Source: JANLUX01 sp031366005
Lineage (GTDB): Bacteria > Bacteroidota > Bacteroidia > AKYH767-A > OLB10
Assembly: GCA_031366005.1 (NCBI GenBank)
Contig: JANLZB010000038.1
Span: 62,001 to 126,000, forward strand
DNA length: 64,000 nt
Direction of reading: 5' to 3'
Position numbers and translations under genes: made by a program. Of the stretch, positions 1 to 9,525 are shown one piece after another. Numbering within the stretch: the stretch's first letter is position 1; each line of letters starts with the position of its first letter. The notes under the pieces were generated by a model. It was not told where the DNA came from. It was given only the letters and a program-made list of their open reading frames with translations, and did not search any database.

Positions 1-847
1 AAAGTGTTTTGATGTATGCAGTGTTTCCCTGGTTAATTTTTTTAACACAATAATTTTTTACATACTGATACATGCCATTCAATTCTGCAACAGGAAAAAG
101 ATGTCCGTGTTTTTTCAACAGCTCACGCAAACGGTCAAAGTTTTTTTCCTTGTCAGCATCAGTGAGCGTTAAGAGTATGTGATAATAAATCTGAATAACA
201 GGAATTTTAGCAAACGGTTCTTTAACGGCCAGTTTTTTGATTTCATCAAACAAGTGCAAATTAAAATCACCTGAAAGAATATTTTTAAGATTGATTACCT
301 CGCAAAACAATTGGAGCTTACGCGATAAATAAAATGTTTCTAAATTTTGTAATACATCCTGATAATCCAGTTTCTTTTTTCGTGATTGCTTGCTTCCTGT
401 ATAATTGAGATGCTGATCTGCCGCAACGAAACGGTGATAATAAAACTTGGAATTCTGAATCTCGTCCTGTTGTTTTATTAAGTGATAACGATACTGGTAT
501 GATTTCTCACAATCACGCTTGGCAAGTTCATTTGCGCAAATTGTATTTTGCAATAAATCATCTTTATCAAAACCTCTGAGTGAAATAAAATATTCAAGAT
601 GCTTGGTGAGATCAGTGAGCAGGTAACGCATTTGCTGATCGTTAAATCTAACAATACCAAATATTTTTTTATGCAAGTCCTTGCGTGAAAAACTTTTGTT
701 TTTATTCAGCATTACTCTCACAGCAATAAAACAATCATCCAGCTTTTTGTTTTCTGTAAAGTAGGGTGAATGGAGATAAGATTTAAATGCTTTTACTTCA
801 TGCAGGTTGAGTGAACGAATAAGTTCTGTAAGCTTTGAGTTTTGCAT
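1..847 (-). CDS. Helical-repeat (TPR-like) hypothetical protein, 3' end cut by window edge
   Basis: An open frame runs leftwards from an ATG at 847 off the start of the window, so at least 282 residues are visible and the C-terminus is missing. The protein starts MQNSKLTELIRSLN and is rich in Lys, Leu, His and Tyr with no signal peptide or membrane segment, so it is probably cytosolic and all-helical. Its opening (a short amphipathic helix, then KSYLHSPYFTENKKLDD) resembles the opening of the protein at 29888-31366, and both look like a Bacteroidota family of roughly 500-residue TPR-like proteins of unknown function. No catalytic motif was recognised. The codons read cleanly throughout, so it looks like a real gene. 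Function is unknown. Confidence 0.75.
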   Translation of the reverse strand, partial: MQNSKLTELIRSLNLHEVKAFKSYLHSPYFTENKKLDDCFIAVRVMLNKNKSFSRKDLHKKIFGIVRFNDQQMRYLLTDLTKHLEYFISLRGFDKDDLLQNTICANELAKRDCEKSYQYRYHLIKQQDEIQNSKFYYHRFVAADQHLNYTGSKQSRKKKLDYQDVLQNLETFYLSRKLQLFCEVINLKNILSGDFNLHLFDEIKKLAVKEPFAKIPVIQIYYHILLTLTDADKEKNFDRLRELLKKHGHLFPVAELNGMYQYVKNYCVKKINQGNTAYIKTL

Positions 848-866
848 TGAGAAGACCTTCCTGTAT

Positions 867-1007
867 TGTCATCCTGAAAGGAACTTGTGTAATAGTATTA
901 TAAAGGTTGACTTAGTGGGGAGTTGATTTAACAGAGGTGCGTTGAACAAACTTGCTTCGTATTCAAACTTTGGTGCAACTATTACACAAGTTCCTTTCAG
1001 GATGACA
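867..1007. repeat. MITE-like element with perfect 30-bp inverted ends
   Basis: The 30 bases at 867-896 (starting TGTCATCCTGAAAGG) are repeated as an exact reverse complement at 978-1007, with 81 bases between. It lies in the gap of about 430 bp (848-1281) between two divergent genes. The TGTCATCCTGAA end resembles the palindromic elements at 21278 and 22687, which begin GTCATG(T)TGAAC. There is no ORF inside, so it is a non-coding palindromic repeat, possibly a miniature mobile element. The rest of the gap holds only a short heptad array. Confidence 0.75.
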
Positions 1008-1075
1008 GTTATTTCGTGTAAAAATACTTTATCCCGACAAATAACCATATCATTTCAAAAATATGTTTGCTTTGC

Positions 1076-1117
1076 CTGTAAACTGTAAACCGAAAAACGT
1101 AAACTATACTTTGACAA
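1076..1117. repeat. Heptanucleotide (period-7) repeat array
   Basis: The bases fall into 7-mers CTGTAAA, CTGTAAA, CCGAAAA, ACGTAAA, CTATACT, TTGACAA, the last ones degenerate. The units match those upstream of metG (32493-32513) and of the aminotransferase gene (43843-43871). The array lies in the 5' extension of the following ORF, upstream of the start chosen here, which is one reason to reject an upstream start at 1063. Confidence 0.6.
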
Positions 1118-1281
1118 ATCAAAAAAACTGTACTTTTTTACAACCTGTTCCCCGAGTATGTTTGTATCGTGAAAAACTATCTGGTAGAAACACTACCTTT
1201 AAACTTCAGCTTATGAAAACAATATTTACCTCCTGTAAGACGCAAAGTATTTTCTCCAAAACAATACATTGCTTCAAAATC

Positions 1282-4200
1282 ATGCGCATAAAAAAACATG
1301 TTTCTCTTTTTTCTATTTTGATAATAATTTCATTTCAGTCAAAAAGCATCAATGTTCAGATATCCAAAGTGGATGATGCATGTGCTGAAGGCATCGGATC
1401 TATTGGTGCTTTTGCTTCTGGAGGAACACTTCCTTACACTTTTGTCTGGTCGAATGGAACAACTGATATTTCAAATGATGCGGAAGATACCATTCATAAT
1501 CTTTTTGCGGGGGTATATTCTTTAACCGTGTATGACGCGGCAGGGGACAGTGCGGTTGTCAGCGCTACTTTAACAAATTATCCTAACCTTGATCGCAACG
1601 GTTTACTAGGAGCAATGAATATGATGACTAATAGTGGTCCTCCATTTCCGGGAAATCCCGGTTTTGCATGTCCGAATACTTATGATGGAATTATGTATGG
1701 TTTTTTAAATATAGTAGGTGGAATCCCTCCTTTTTCAGTGACTTCTTTCAGTACTAATAATTTTAATCCGTATGCAGATGCATATATAGGTATAGGTACA
1801 ATCGGCTATTATTTTGCGGTTGATAGCCTGATGACAGGCGACCAGTTTTTTATAACAATAGCTGATAATGCAGGCTGCACCGGAAACTTCAGCGATATGG
1901 AATTTGGTCCTGATTATTTCAGCACCAATATTATTTCTACAACGCCAGCAACTAACGGACAAAGCAACGGGAGCTTGACTATTGACCATCACTCCGGACC
2001 TTTTACTTTAAATATTATTCTTAATGACAGTCTTGGTTCTGTTGGTTCATTCAACGGAGTATCAGGATTGATGAACCTGAGCAACACGCTGCATCCGGGA
2101 ACTTATACCATTTACATGGAATATAATAATACAAGGAATGTGTGTGATACTACATTGACTGTTACTGTTGGAAATACAATTTCCAATGCAGGATATTACT
2201 GGGTTGGAGGCACAGGCAACTGGAGCGATTATGCAAACCATTGGGCTACTACAAGTGGAGGTACAACATTTCAAACAGCTCCACCAGGACCCAATGGTGA
2301 TGTTTATTTTGATGCGAATTCGTTTCCAACTGCGAATGATACTGTTCATGTAGATGTAACAACTGCCTATTGTAATAATTTTGATTGGACAGGTGCAAAT
2401 AACAGTCCTGATATTTATGGAAGCGGCACTACCGTTAATATCTATGGCTCATTTATTTTATGTCCAACAATGACCTGCGATTTGCCCAATATCAATTTTA
2501 TTTCATCACAAACCAATAACATCATTCGCACTTATGGTAATCTGTCACTATTAGGTACGAACTTCACATTTAATAATCCCACCGGTGAATGGGAATTAGC
2601 TGACAACCTCACTTTGCCTGTAAATGGAGGTGTGGGCAATCTCGCTGTTGTTAGCGGAACTTTTAAATCAAATAATTTTAATGTAACCTGTTATAGGATT
2701 ACGGCTGGCAGCGCGACTGGATTGTTTGGAACTTCCACAATCGAATGTTCTGAATTTCACATTCTGTTTGGCGCCTCTCTTGACCTCGATTCAACAATTA
2801 TTCAAGGAGTTGGTACACTAACTTCAAATCAAAATGGTATCGCATTCAATATTGTTAATGCTGTAGATATTTATGTTGATTCTTGTACGGTTAATAAAAT
2901 CGTGTGCACAGGTTTCAATGGTTTAAGCAATTCTGTTAAAGAAATAACCACCTTTTATATAAGCAATCAAGCCACTGGTAATGCAATAGCCCCTAATCAT
3001 TTTCAAAAAGCAATATTTCCTTTTAATGGACGAATTGACTCTAACACTTCTTATTTTGATACAGTATTCGTAGATCAATCTTCGAGTACCTTTCAACTTC
3101 AAGGTAACAGCAGCGATACAGTTTTTGTAAACAATCAATTCATCATAAACAAACCATCCGGACAATCAAATTTTACAAGCAATGGTCCTGTTCTATCCGT
3201 TGCATCAGGAACAGTTTGTCTTCACAATGTAGCCCTGCAAAATGTTGCTGCTGTCGGTGGCGCACAATTTTATGCAGGTCAGGGATGTACTGATGCAGGA
3301 GGCAACACTGGTTGGACATTTGCTCCATGTTCAGTAGTAACAGATGTGTGGCCCGGTGATGCAAATTATGATTTAACAGTAAACAATTTGGATGTGCTAA
3401 ACATCGGCATGGCTTATGGAGATACAGGTGCTGTTCGTACTGGTGCATCAAACAATTATGTTGCACAACCTGCAGTTGACTGGAGTGGATTTTTTCAAAC
3501 AGCAGTAAATAAAAAACATGCTGACTGTAATGGTGATGGAATAGTTGACAACAATGACACGGCTGCAATTGCTTTGAACTATGGACAAAATCATCCTGCA
3601 CGTTTTTCAAATCCCGGAAATCAACTGTTACCATCTCCAGATTTATATCTTGAAATAAATCCTGACTCCGCAAGCTTAAGCGATACTGTTAATGTGGATG
3701 TTTTTCTTGGAACAAACACCACACCTGTTGACAGTATTTATGGAATTGCCTTCACCATCAATTTTGATACTGCTTATGTGGATACCACTTATATGCCTTT
3801 TGATTACACTGGTAACTGGATGGGAGTTTCAGGTGTTGATTTATTAACGTTTCAGAAAACACGTTTCTTAGAGGGTGCAGTTGACATGGCAATGGTTCGC
3901 ACTGATCATCAGAATATCGGAGGCTTTGGATTTTTAGAACGCATAGGAATTGTGGTGGTGGATAATATCGGTGCACGAATTACAACTCCTTTCACGCTTT
4001 CCAATGTTCATGCAATCACTTACTCGGAATATGTGCTTGCTATAAATACTTTGAATGATTCTCTTTCACTTGATACCATCTCATCTGTTGGAATTAATGA
4101 AGTTGGAAATCTTGAAAACATGATTTCTGTTTATCCGAATCCTGTAAAGGAAAAATTACATATTCACTCAGGTAGAATTAATATGAATGGTGTTGAAATT

Positions 4201-4356
4201 TATAACTGCATGGGTGAGATGGTTGTTAATGAAAAAATAAATTCAAATTTTGTTAGTTTAAATGTTACAAATTTGCAACAGGGAATTTATTTGATTCGTT
4301 GTTATACTGATAAAGGAGTTTTCAATAAACGAATGGTAATTGCAGTCAGGAAGTAA
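1282..4356 (+). CDS. Large secreted T9SS-dependent protein with dockerin-like repeat
   Basis: The frame is open from 1063, but the ATG at 1282 is preferred because MRIKKHVSLFSILIIISFQS is a clean signal peptide and the stretch upstream is repeat-like. That gives 1024 residues. The N-terminal region resembles SprB-type repeats (GGTLPYTFVWSNG). Near the end a pair of Asp-rich loops (GDANYDLTVNNLDVLNIGMA and DCNGDGIVDNNDTAAI) looks like a dockerin type I or EF-hand calcium-binding module. The last 80 or so residues form a type A sorting domain: VYPNPVKEKL, then IYNCMGEMV, then GIYLIRCYTDKGVFNKRMVI. It should cross the inner membrane by Sec, be exported by T9SS and be cell-surface bound or released. 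No enzyme domain was seen. It is followed 44 bp later by another T9SS protein gene in the same direction. Confidence 0.9.
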   Translation: MRIKKHVSLFSILIIISFQSKSINVQISKVDDACAEGIGSIGAFASGGTLPYTFVWSNGTTDISNDAEDTIHNLFAGVYSLTVYDAAGDSAVVSATLTNYPNLDRNGLLGAMNMMTNSGPPFPGNPGFACPNTYDGIMYGFLNIVGGIPPFSVTSFSTNNFNPYADAYIGIGTIGYYFAVDSLMTGDQFFITIADNAGCTGNFSDMEFGPDYFSTNIISTTPATNGQSNGSLTIDHHSGPFTLNIILNDSLGSVGSFNGVSGLMNLSNTLHPGTYTIYMEYNNTRNVCDTTLTVTVGNTISNAGYYWVGGTGNWSDYANHWATTSGGTTFQTAPPGPNGDVYFDANSFPTANDTVHVDVTTAYCNNFDWTGANNSPDIYGSGTTVNIYGSFILCPTMTCDLPNINFISSQTNNIIRTYGNLSLLGTNFTFNNPTGEWELADNLTLPVNGGVGNLAVVSGTFKSNNFNVTCYRITAGSATGLFGTSTIECSEFHILFGASLDLDSTIIQGVGTLTSNQNGIAFNIVNAVDIYVDSCTVNKIVCTGFNGLSNSVKEITTFYISNQATGNAIAPNHFQKAIFPFNGRIDSNTSYFDTVFVDQSSSTFQLQGNSSDTVFVNNQFIINKPSGQSNFTSNGPVLSVASGTVCLHNVALQNVAAVGGAQFYAGQGCTDAGGNTGWTFAPCSVVTDVWPGDANYDLTVNNLDVLNIGMAYGDTGAVRTGASNNYVAQPAVDWSGFFQTAVNKKHADCNGDGIVDNNDTAAIALNYGQNHPARFSNPGNQLLPSPDLYLEINPDSASLSDTVNVDVFLGTNTTPVDSIYGIAFTINFDTAYVDTTYMPFDYTGNWMGVSGVDLLTFQKTRFLEGAVDMAMVRTDHQNIGGFGFLERIGIVVVDNIGARITTPFTLSNVHAITYSEYVLAINTLNDSLSLDTISSVGINEVGNLENMISVYPNPVKEKLHIHSGRINMNGVEIYNCMGEMVVNEKINSNFVSLNVTNLQQGIYLIRCYTDKGVFNKRMVIAVRK

Positions 4357-4400
4357 TTCTTATCACCCGGGTTTCTTTATAAATAAAATTTAATATTACT

Positions 4401-7400
4401 ATGGTATATAATTTTCGATTGTTAATCATAACAATTTTATTTGTGACTGGAATGCATTCCGTAAAGGCTTTCAACGGCATTATCTCTGCACCGATGCAAA
4501 TAGTAAGCATCACTTCTTTTGGAACCGATACAGTTATTGCAGCCGGTGGATATAAATACAATCCTGTTTCAGGTTGGCCCGGAGATTATTCCTATTTATT
4601 ACGCTCAATTGATGGTGGTATAACATGGAAAGTTATTTACCGATTGCATTCTAATGCACAATTTCATTCTGTATATGCCCTTAATAACTCAACAGGGTTT
4701 GCCGTAGCTGACAGTGGACTAATGTATAAAACCATTGATGCAGGATCATCGTGGTTTCGTGTTGCATTGCCATCAGGAATTAATCTTTACAACATCGAAT
4801 TCACTGATTCTTTAACAGGTTATGCAACCGGTTCGCAGGAACGTTATTTAAAAACCATTGATGGCGGTTACACATGGACGCAAAAAGCAATTGGTGCCTC
4901 ATACAACGGGCTTTATGATATTACATGGGCAAGTGCAACACGAGGTTTTATTTGCGGAGAGCGTTTCTATACTACAACGAATGGAGGCAATTCATGGAAT
5001 ATCGGAAGTAATTTTTCCGGTTTTATAAAAACCAAAATGCATTTTAAAAATACACAGGAAGGTTTTGCTGCACCATTCAGCGGGGGTATCGGTAAAACAA
5101 CTAATGCTGGTTTATCCTGGACAGTGGATACTACTGCTAACATTATTGATCTGCACGAATTTGATAACGCACATTTTATCGGGGTAAAGGATAGTTCAGT
5201 TTATGAAACGGTAGATAGTGGCAATACATGGATTTTAAAATATACCTTACCTGTTGGTGATGCAGAAGCAATTCATTTCAGTAGTGCAATGAAAGGATGG
5301 ATTGGATGTGCCAACGAAATTTATAGTACAACTGATGGAGGTGCAACATGGATGGCAAGCGGCTATCAGCATGCAGGAACAGCCGATGTAATTGCATTTG
5401 ATTCTTTAACGCTTTATTCTTATTCTGCAATCTGGCAGGATTTACTTTACCAGACTTTTGATGGTGGTGGATCGTGGAGGCATCATGTCACACCTTCAGG
5501 TTTAAATATTTCAAGCCTGGATTTTGTTTCGCCTGCAGTTGGTTTTGGAGCAGGACCGGGAGGATTGTATTCCACTCTTGATTCAGGATTTACTTGGACA
5601 TTGATAAACGCTACACCAATTGAAGATGTAAAAGCATTTAATCAATTAAACTTAATTGCATACGATGGTATAAATGGCAACCATGTATATACCAGCACCA
5701 ACGGAGGCGTTACATGGAATCTGCTTCAGCCGGTTTATAATAATCCTTCAATAAAAAAATTAGATGCCAATGTTGGATTTGCTGTTACTTATCCAAATAC
5801 GTTGTACAGAACCATAGATGGCGGAGCCACCTGGCAAGTTATGAATTCAAATTTTACAATGAGCACCTGGGACATGCTTGATTCGTTAAACGGTATAAGT
5901 GTTTTATCAACTAATTCTGATGTTTATAAAACAACTGACGGAGGAATTACGTGGAATTATTTAAGCACTAACAGCAATTTAGTGAATATAAAAATGATTG
6001 ACCTGCAAACGGTTTGTTCCATTGGTTTAGGAAGTTATTTTTATTTGTCAATGGATAGTGGTGTTACTTTCAATATTGCTGAAAATGAAATTACACCTTA
6101 CTTACGCAATCTTACAAAATCACCAACAGGCGAAGTAATTTTTTATGGTGATTTGATAACAGGTAATTTTATAAACGGATTTCCTCTTTGCGCAACCAAG
6201 GCTCTATACGATCGTCCTTATGCCGGAATATTTGAAAGCGATACCGAACATCTCATCAATCAATCGTTAAATGCACAGCAATTTCAATGGTATGATAATG
6301 GAAATTTTATCACCGGCAATACTGATTATGATTTCACAAGCAGCGATACTGGCAGTCACGCAATTTCTTTGATGGCTTCTGATGGCAACTGTAATGCTGA
6401 TTATTCCAACAGTATTTATGTTCATCCATTCGGATCAGTTTGGTTGCAACGTACAGGTATCAATTATCGCAACCTGGTTAAGTCAGCCAATTTTCAGATT
6501 GGGAACTTTGGTTATCGTTGCAACGGTTCACTCAATGTTTCATCTACCGACTCTTGTTTTCGTATTAATTTAAAAACATTAACATGGGAACCGGTAGCAA
6601 ACTTACCTGCCTCACCTCGCTATGGCAATACCGGATTTGCAATTGGTGGTTATGGGTACGAGGTAAGTTATGATGGAACCTTAAATCAAAATCAGTTATG
6701 GCGTTATGATGCTTCTAACGATACGTGGATTCAAAAAGCACTCTTTCCGGGAAATGCAAGAATCGGAAGTTCTTCTTTTGTGTTGAACAATAAAGCGTAT
6801 GTAATTTGTGGTTATAAAGTTGTTGCTTCCACTGCAATTTATAATAATGAATGTTGGGAATATGATCCTGCTAATGATACTTGGACACAACGAACATCCA
6901 TGCCAGGTCTTGAACGAATCAGAGGAGCTGCCTTTGCCGTTAATGGCTTTGGTTATTATGGAGGAGGATGGCAGGTGACCAATTTATTTGATTATTATAA
7001 ATATGATCCCATCAACGATTCATGGAGTGTTATTCCTTCTATTCCGGGTAACCCCAATGTTTATCTTCCGCAAACGTTTGTAAGAGACAATGATGGATAT
7101 TTACTTGCAGGAAATAATCCATCCTTTGTTTATAAATATAATTCGATAAGTAACAGTTGGGACAGTGCTGTTATGATCATTAACCAGCAAATTCTGGATG
7201 GTGTTTGTTTTATCAATGGAGACAGTGTGTTAAGTTGCCATAGCTCCAATCAGATAAATGCCTATCCTGATATTTGGTACATGCGGTTTGCGCCTTCTTC
7301 CATTCCTGTATCTACTCAGCAAAATGCATCAGCTGAGAAAATGATTGATGTAAATGTTTATCCCAATCCTGCAAAAGATCAAATAACTATTACATCAGGA

Positions 7401-7583
7401 AATTTAAAAATGAATGCGATTGAAATTGTTAATCCACTTGGCGGAATTTTAATTCGTGAGAAAATAAATAGAAATATGTTTATTCAAAACTTGTCAGGTT
7501 TTAACAATGGAATTTACATGGTTCGTTGCTTTACTAAAAAAGGAATTGTAAATAAAAGAATAGTGATTACAGGCAGACAATAA
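4401..7583 (+). CDS. Secreted beta-propeller protein (BNR/Ycf48-like and kelch-like repeats) with T9SS tail
   Basis: The protein has 1060 residues. A signal peptide (MVYNFRLLIITILFVTGMHS) is followed by many Asp-box units of the form T-DGG-TW (for example SIDGGITWK, TTDGGATWM, TIDGGATWQ), as in sialidase/BNR and Ycf48-like propellers, over roughly residues 50-600. A second region has kelch-like units (YDASNDTWIQKALFPGNAR, YDPANDTWTQRTSMPG). The C-terminus is a type A sorting domain (VYPNPAKDQITITSG ... GIYMVRCFTKKGIVNKRIVI) very similar to that of the preceding gene, so the two tails may be recent copies. No catalytic residues can be assigned, and sialidase activity should not be assumed from Asp boxes alone. 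It is probably cotranscribed with the gene upstream. Confidence 0.9.
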   Translation: MVYNFRLLIITILFVTGMHSVKAFNGIISAPMQIVSITSFGTDTVIAAGGYKYNPVSGWPGDYSYLLRSIDGGITWKVIYRLHSNAQFHSVYALNNSTGFAVADSGLMYKTIDAGSSWFRVALPSGINLYNIEFTDSLTGYATGSQERYLKTIDGGYTWTQKAIGASYNGLYDITWASATRGFICGERFYTTTNGGNSWNIGSNFSGFIKTKMHFKNTQEGFAAPFSGGIGKTTNAGLSWTVDTTANIIDLHEFDNAHFIGVKDSSVYETVDSGNTWILKYTLPVGDAEAIHFSSAMKGWIGCANEIYSTTDGGATWMASGYQHAGTADVIAFDSLTLYSYSAIWQDLLYQTFDGGGSWRHHVTPSGLNISSLDFVSPAVGFGAGPGGLYSTLDSGFTWTLINATPIEDVKAFNQLNLIAYDGINGNHVYTSTNGGVTWNLLQPVYNNPSIKKLDANVGFAVTYPNTLYRTIDGGATWQVMNSNFTMSTWDMLDSLNGISVLSTNSDVYKTTDGGITWNYLSTNSNLVNIKMIDLQTVCSIGLGSYFYLSMDSGVTFNIAENEITPYLRNLTKSPTGEVIFYGDLITGNFINGFPLCATKALYDRPYAGIFESDTEHLINQSLNAQQFQWYDNGNFITGNTDYDFTSSDTGSHAISLMASDGNCNADYSNSIYVHPFGSVWLQRTGINYRNLVKSANFQIGNFGYRCNGSLNVSSTDSCFRINLKTLTWEPVANLPASPRYGNTGFAIGGYGYEVSYDGTLNQNQLWRYDASNDTWIQKALFPGNARIGSSSFVLNNKAYVICGYKVVASTAIYNNECWEYDPANDTWTQRTSMPGLERIRGAAFAVNGFGYYGGGWQVTNLFDYYKYDPINDSWSVIPSIPGNPNVYLPQTFVRDNDGYLLAGNNPSFVYKYNSISNSWDSAVMIINQQILDGVCFINGDSVLSCHSSNQINAYPDIWYMRFAPSSIPVSTQQNASAEKMIDVNVYPNPAKDQITITSGNLKMNAIEIVNPLGGILIREKINRNMFIQNLSGFNNGIYMVRCFTKKGIVNKRIVITGRQ

Positions 7584-7618
7584 ATTTATCTGAAAACAAT
7601 TCGCCTCATCATCTTATG

Positions 7619-7650
7619 CCTCTCCCAATCCCGATAGCTATCGGGAGAGG
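7619..7650. repeat. Palindromic element between convergent genes
   Basis: A perfect 18-base palindrome, TCCCGATAGCTATCGGGA, lies at 7629-7646 inside an outer CCTCTCCC/GAGAGG pair. It sits between the convergent T9SS protein gene and the PLP enzyme gene and could act as a transcription terminator, although no T-run follows. The CCTCTCC/GGAGAGG arms are also found inside metG at 33449-33469 and 34425-34443. Confidence 0.6.
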
Positions 7651-7680
7651 GAAGTAGTGACCGATAAAAATAATGTGTGA

Positions 7681-8865
7681 TTAAACAGCAGCGCTTGCTT
7701 TTATTTTTTGTCCGATGGCTTGTTTTAAATCTTCGATCAAATCTTCCACATCTTCTATACCAACACTTAATCGCAATAACGAATCTGTAACACCTGCTTT
7801 ATCTCGTTCATCTTTTGGGATGGAAGCATGCGTCATCGTTGCCGGATGATTGATTAATGATTCAACACCACCTAATGATTCAGCCAGTGAAAAAACTTTT
7901 GTGCGTGATGCCATTGCAAATGTTTCTTCTAATGTTGCATCCTTTAAAGTAAAGCTGATCATACCACCAAAATCACGCATTTGTTTTTTTGCAATGTCAT
8001 GATTTGGAAAATCTGCGAAGCCGGGCCAGTATAATTTATCAATCATCGGATGATTGCGTAAAAATTCAGCAACAGCTTTTCCGTTTGAGCAGTGGCGTTC
8101 CATCCGGATGTGCAAAGTTTTAATTCCACGCAACACTAAAAAACTATCCATCGGTCCGGGTGTTGCCCCGCAGGAATTATGAATGAATGCAAGTTGTTCA
8201 AACAATTTATCATCATTCATACACAAAGCACCCATCACCACATCCGAATGACCACCGATATATTTTGTTACAGAATGTAAAACGATGTGTGCTCCGAAAC
8301 CAAGCGGGTTTTGCAAATAAGGAGAAGCAAACGTATTGTCAACCACAAACAATAAATTATTTTTTGCAGCGATATCACCACAGGCTTTCAAATCAACAAT
8401 CTGCATGGTGGGATTAGTTGGAGTTTCAACCCAAAGCATTTTTATGTTTTTGTTGAGATAGTTATTGATGTTTGCAGCATCATGCATATTGATGAAATGA
8501 AACTTAATCCCAAAATGCGCAAACACTTTTGTAAACATCCTGTATGTTCCGCCATACAAATCATTGCCTGCTATTACTTCATCGCCAGGACGTAAAAGTT
8601 TAATCACCGCATCACTTGCACCCATTCCACTGCTGAAACACAAACCATATTTCGCATTTTCCAGGGCTGCAATATTTTTTTCAAGTGCACTGCGTGTCGG
8701 ATTTTTTCCGCGTGCATACGCATAACCTTTATGCTTTCCGGGTGATTCCTGCACATAAGTAGAAGTCTGGTAAATAGGAGTCATAATGGCTCCGGTGCTT
8801 GGATCTGGCTCTTGACCTGCATGAATGGCTTTGGTTCCGAATTTCATTTTACTGGTGTCTTTCAT
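7681..8865 (-). CDS. metB: Cystathionine gamma-synthase / gamma-lyase family PLP enzyme
   Basis: This 394-residue protein has normal length for the Cys/Met metabolism PLP family. The cofactor lysine is Lys201 in SVTKYIGGHSD. Other family motifs are YARGKNPTR near residue 50, GLCFSSGMGA, the phosphate- and Tyr-containing NDLYGGTYR, and VVDNTF(A)SPYLQNP. The C-terminal SLGGVESLINHPATMTH is typical of cystathionine gamma-synthase and gamma-lyase. The reaction is either replacement of an activated homoserine side chain by cysteine (MetB) or cleavage of cystathionine, and sequence alone does not separate these. It is cytosolic. The gene has its own promoter (8870-8901) and is preceded by a terminator, so it is probably a single transcription unit. 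Confidence 0.85.
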   Translation of the reverse strand: MKDTSKMKFGTKAIHAGQEPDPSTGAIMTPIYQTSTYVQESPGKHKGYAYARGKNPTRSALEKNIAALENAKYGLCFSSGMGASDAVIKLLRPGDEVIAGNDLYGGTYRMFTKVFAHFGIKFHFINMHDAANINNYLNKNIKMLWVETPTNPTMQIVDLKACGDIAAKNNLLFVVDNTFASPYLQNPLGFGAHIVLHSVTKYIGGHSDVVMGALCMNDDKLFEQLAFIHNSCGATPGPMDSFLVLRGIKTLHIRMERHCSNGKAVAEFLRNHPMIDKLYWPGFADFPNHDIAKKQMRDFGGMISFTLKDATLEETFAMASRTKVFSLAESLGGVESLINHPATMTHASIPKDERDKAGVTDSLLRLSVGIEDVEDLIEDLKQAIGQKIKASAAV

Positions 8866-8869
8866 AATG

Positions 8870-8901
8870 CAAAAGTATTAAATGTGTTTCTTAATAATCA
8901 A
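8870..8901 (-). promoter_or_regulatory. Bacteroidota-type promoter of the PLP enzyme gene
   Basis: On the minus strand a TTG (8901-8899) is followed after 21 bases by TACTTTTG (8877-8870), matching the Bacteroidota -33/-7 pattern TTTG-TAnnTTTG. The -7 box ends only 4 bases before the ATG at 8865, so the leader would be very short or absent. This is a pattern match without expression data. Confidence 0.5.
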
Positions 8902-8936
8902 TCTTTATAAGAGTAATAAAATTTATCAGTCATAAA

Positions 8937-8963
8937 AAAAGCGACACCATTGATGTCGCTTTT
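8937..8963 (-). terminator. Rho-independent terminator of the lipoprotein gene
   Basis: AAAAGCGACA (8937-8946) and TGTCGCTTTT (8954-8963) form a perfect 10-bp stem with a 7-base loop. On the minus strand the stem is followed by a T-run (the A-run at 8934-8940), so it ends leftward transcripts from the gene starting at 9419. Confidence 0.8.
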
Positions 8964-8981
8964 AAATTTAAGAATCGAATT

Positions 8982-9419
8982 TTATTTTGCAGTGCTTACT
9001 CCTTTTATAGTAAGGTTAATCGTTATCACAAATTCAGTTTCATCATCATGATGATTATTATTTTGATTGCAATTACCACCACCATTTGATTGATGACCGT
9101 CATGTTGTTCTTCAACGGATGAAATTACCACTCTGTCAGTACCTGAATAATTTGTTGATGGAATGTAACGATAGCTTGTTGCATTATTTTCCAACATACT
9201 TGATTTAAAATGTGAAGCCTGTGTTGTGATCTGAAAAGGATCATCTGATTTATTTTCCGGCATAGCGTAAGTGTAGGTTTCATTTGCATTGATAGTTGCC
9301 TCCACTGTGCGGTACTCCACTTTAGCATTATCCTTATGATCTTTTTTGAAATCCATTTTTTGGCAGGATTGTGTTAAAAAGATAATTGGTGTTACGAGTA
9401 AAAAAAATAGTTTTTTCAT
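8982..9419 (-). CDS. Small hypothetical lipoprotein
   Basis: This 145-residue protein starts MKKLFFLLVTPIIFLTQSC with a lipobox-like end, so Cys19 is probably lipidated. The mature part is hydrophilic and ends with an Asn/His/Gly/Asp-rich stretch (NGGGNCNQNNNHHDDE) followed by a beta-like segment, FVITINLTIKG. The His/Asp-rich stretch could bind metal, but that is a guess. No family was recognised. A strong terminator follows it, and 106 bp separate it from the deoxyhypusine synthase-like gene upstream, so it is likely transcribed alone. Confidence 0.7.
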   Translation of the reverse strand: MKKLFFLLVTPIIFLTQSCQKMDFKKDHKDNAKVEYRTVEATINANETYTYAMPENKSDDPFQITTQASHFKSSMLENNATSYRYIPSTNYSGTDRVVISSVEEQHDGHQSNGGGNCNQNNNHHDDETEFVITINLTIKGVSTAK

Positions 9420-9525
9420 TTTCTTGTATGATTTATTGAGTTTGACTCTGGTTAATACGTAAAGTTTAATATAAAATTGGACAGATCACGGAATTGCGGT
9501 GAATAATTAATCCTTGCGGTTAAAA

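Noticed and set aside
3173..3673. A 166-codon frame on the minus strand opposite the first T9SS protein
   Set aside because: It overlaps the well-supported T9SS gene; its His/Gln/Cys-rich sequence has no domain, and it is explained by codon bias on the other strand.
4600..6100. Regular repeats in the BNR protein gene taken as a possible CRISPR or tandem DNA repeat
   Set aside because: The repeats are of protein type (T-DGG-TW) with varied codons and spacing, not direct DNA repeats.
9030..9090. ATC/ATG-rich stretch in the lipoprotein gene
   Set aside because: It is the His/Asp/Asn-rich coding region of the protein, not a microsatellite.
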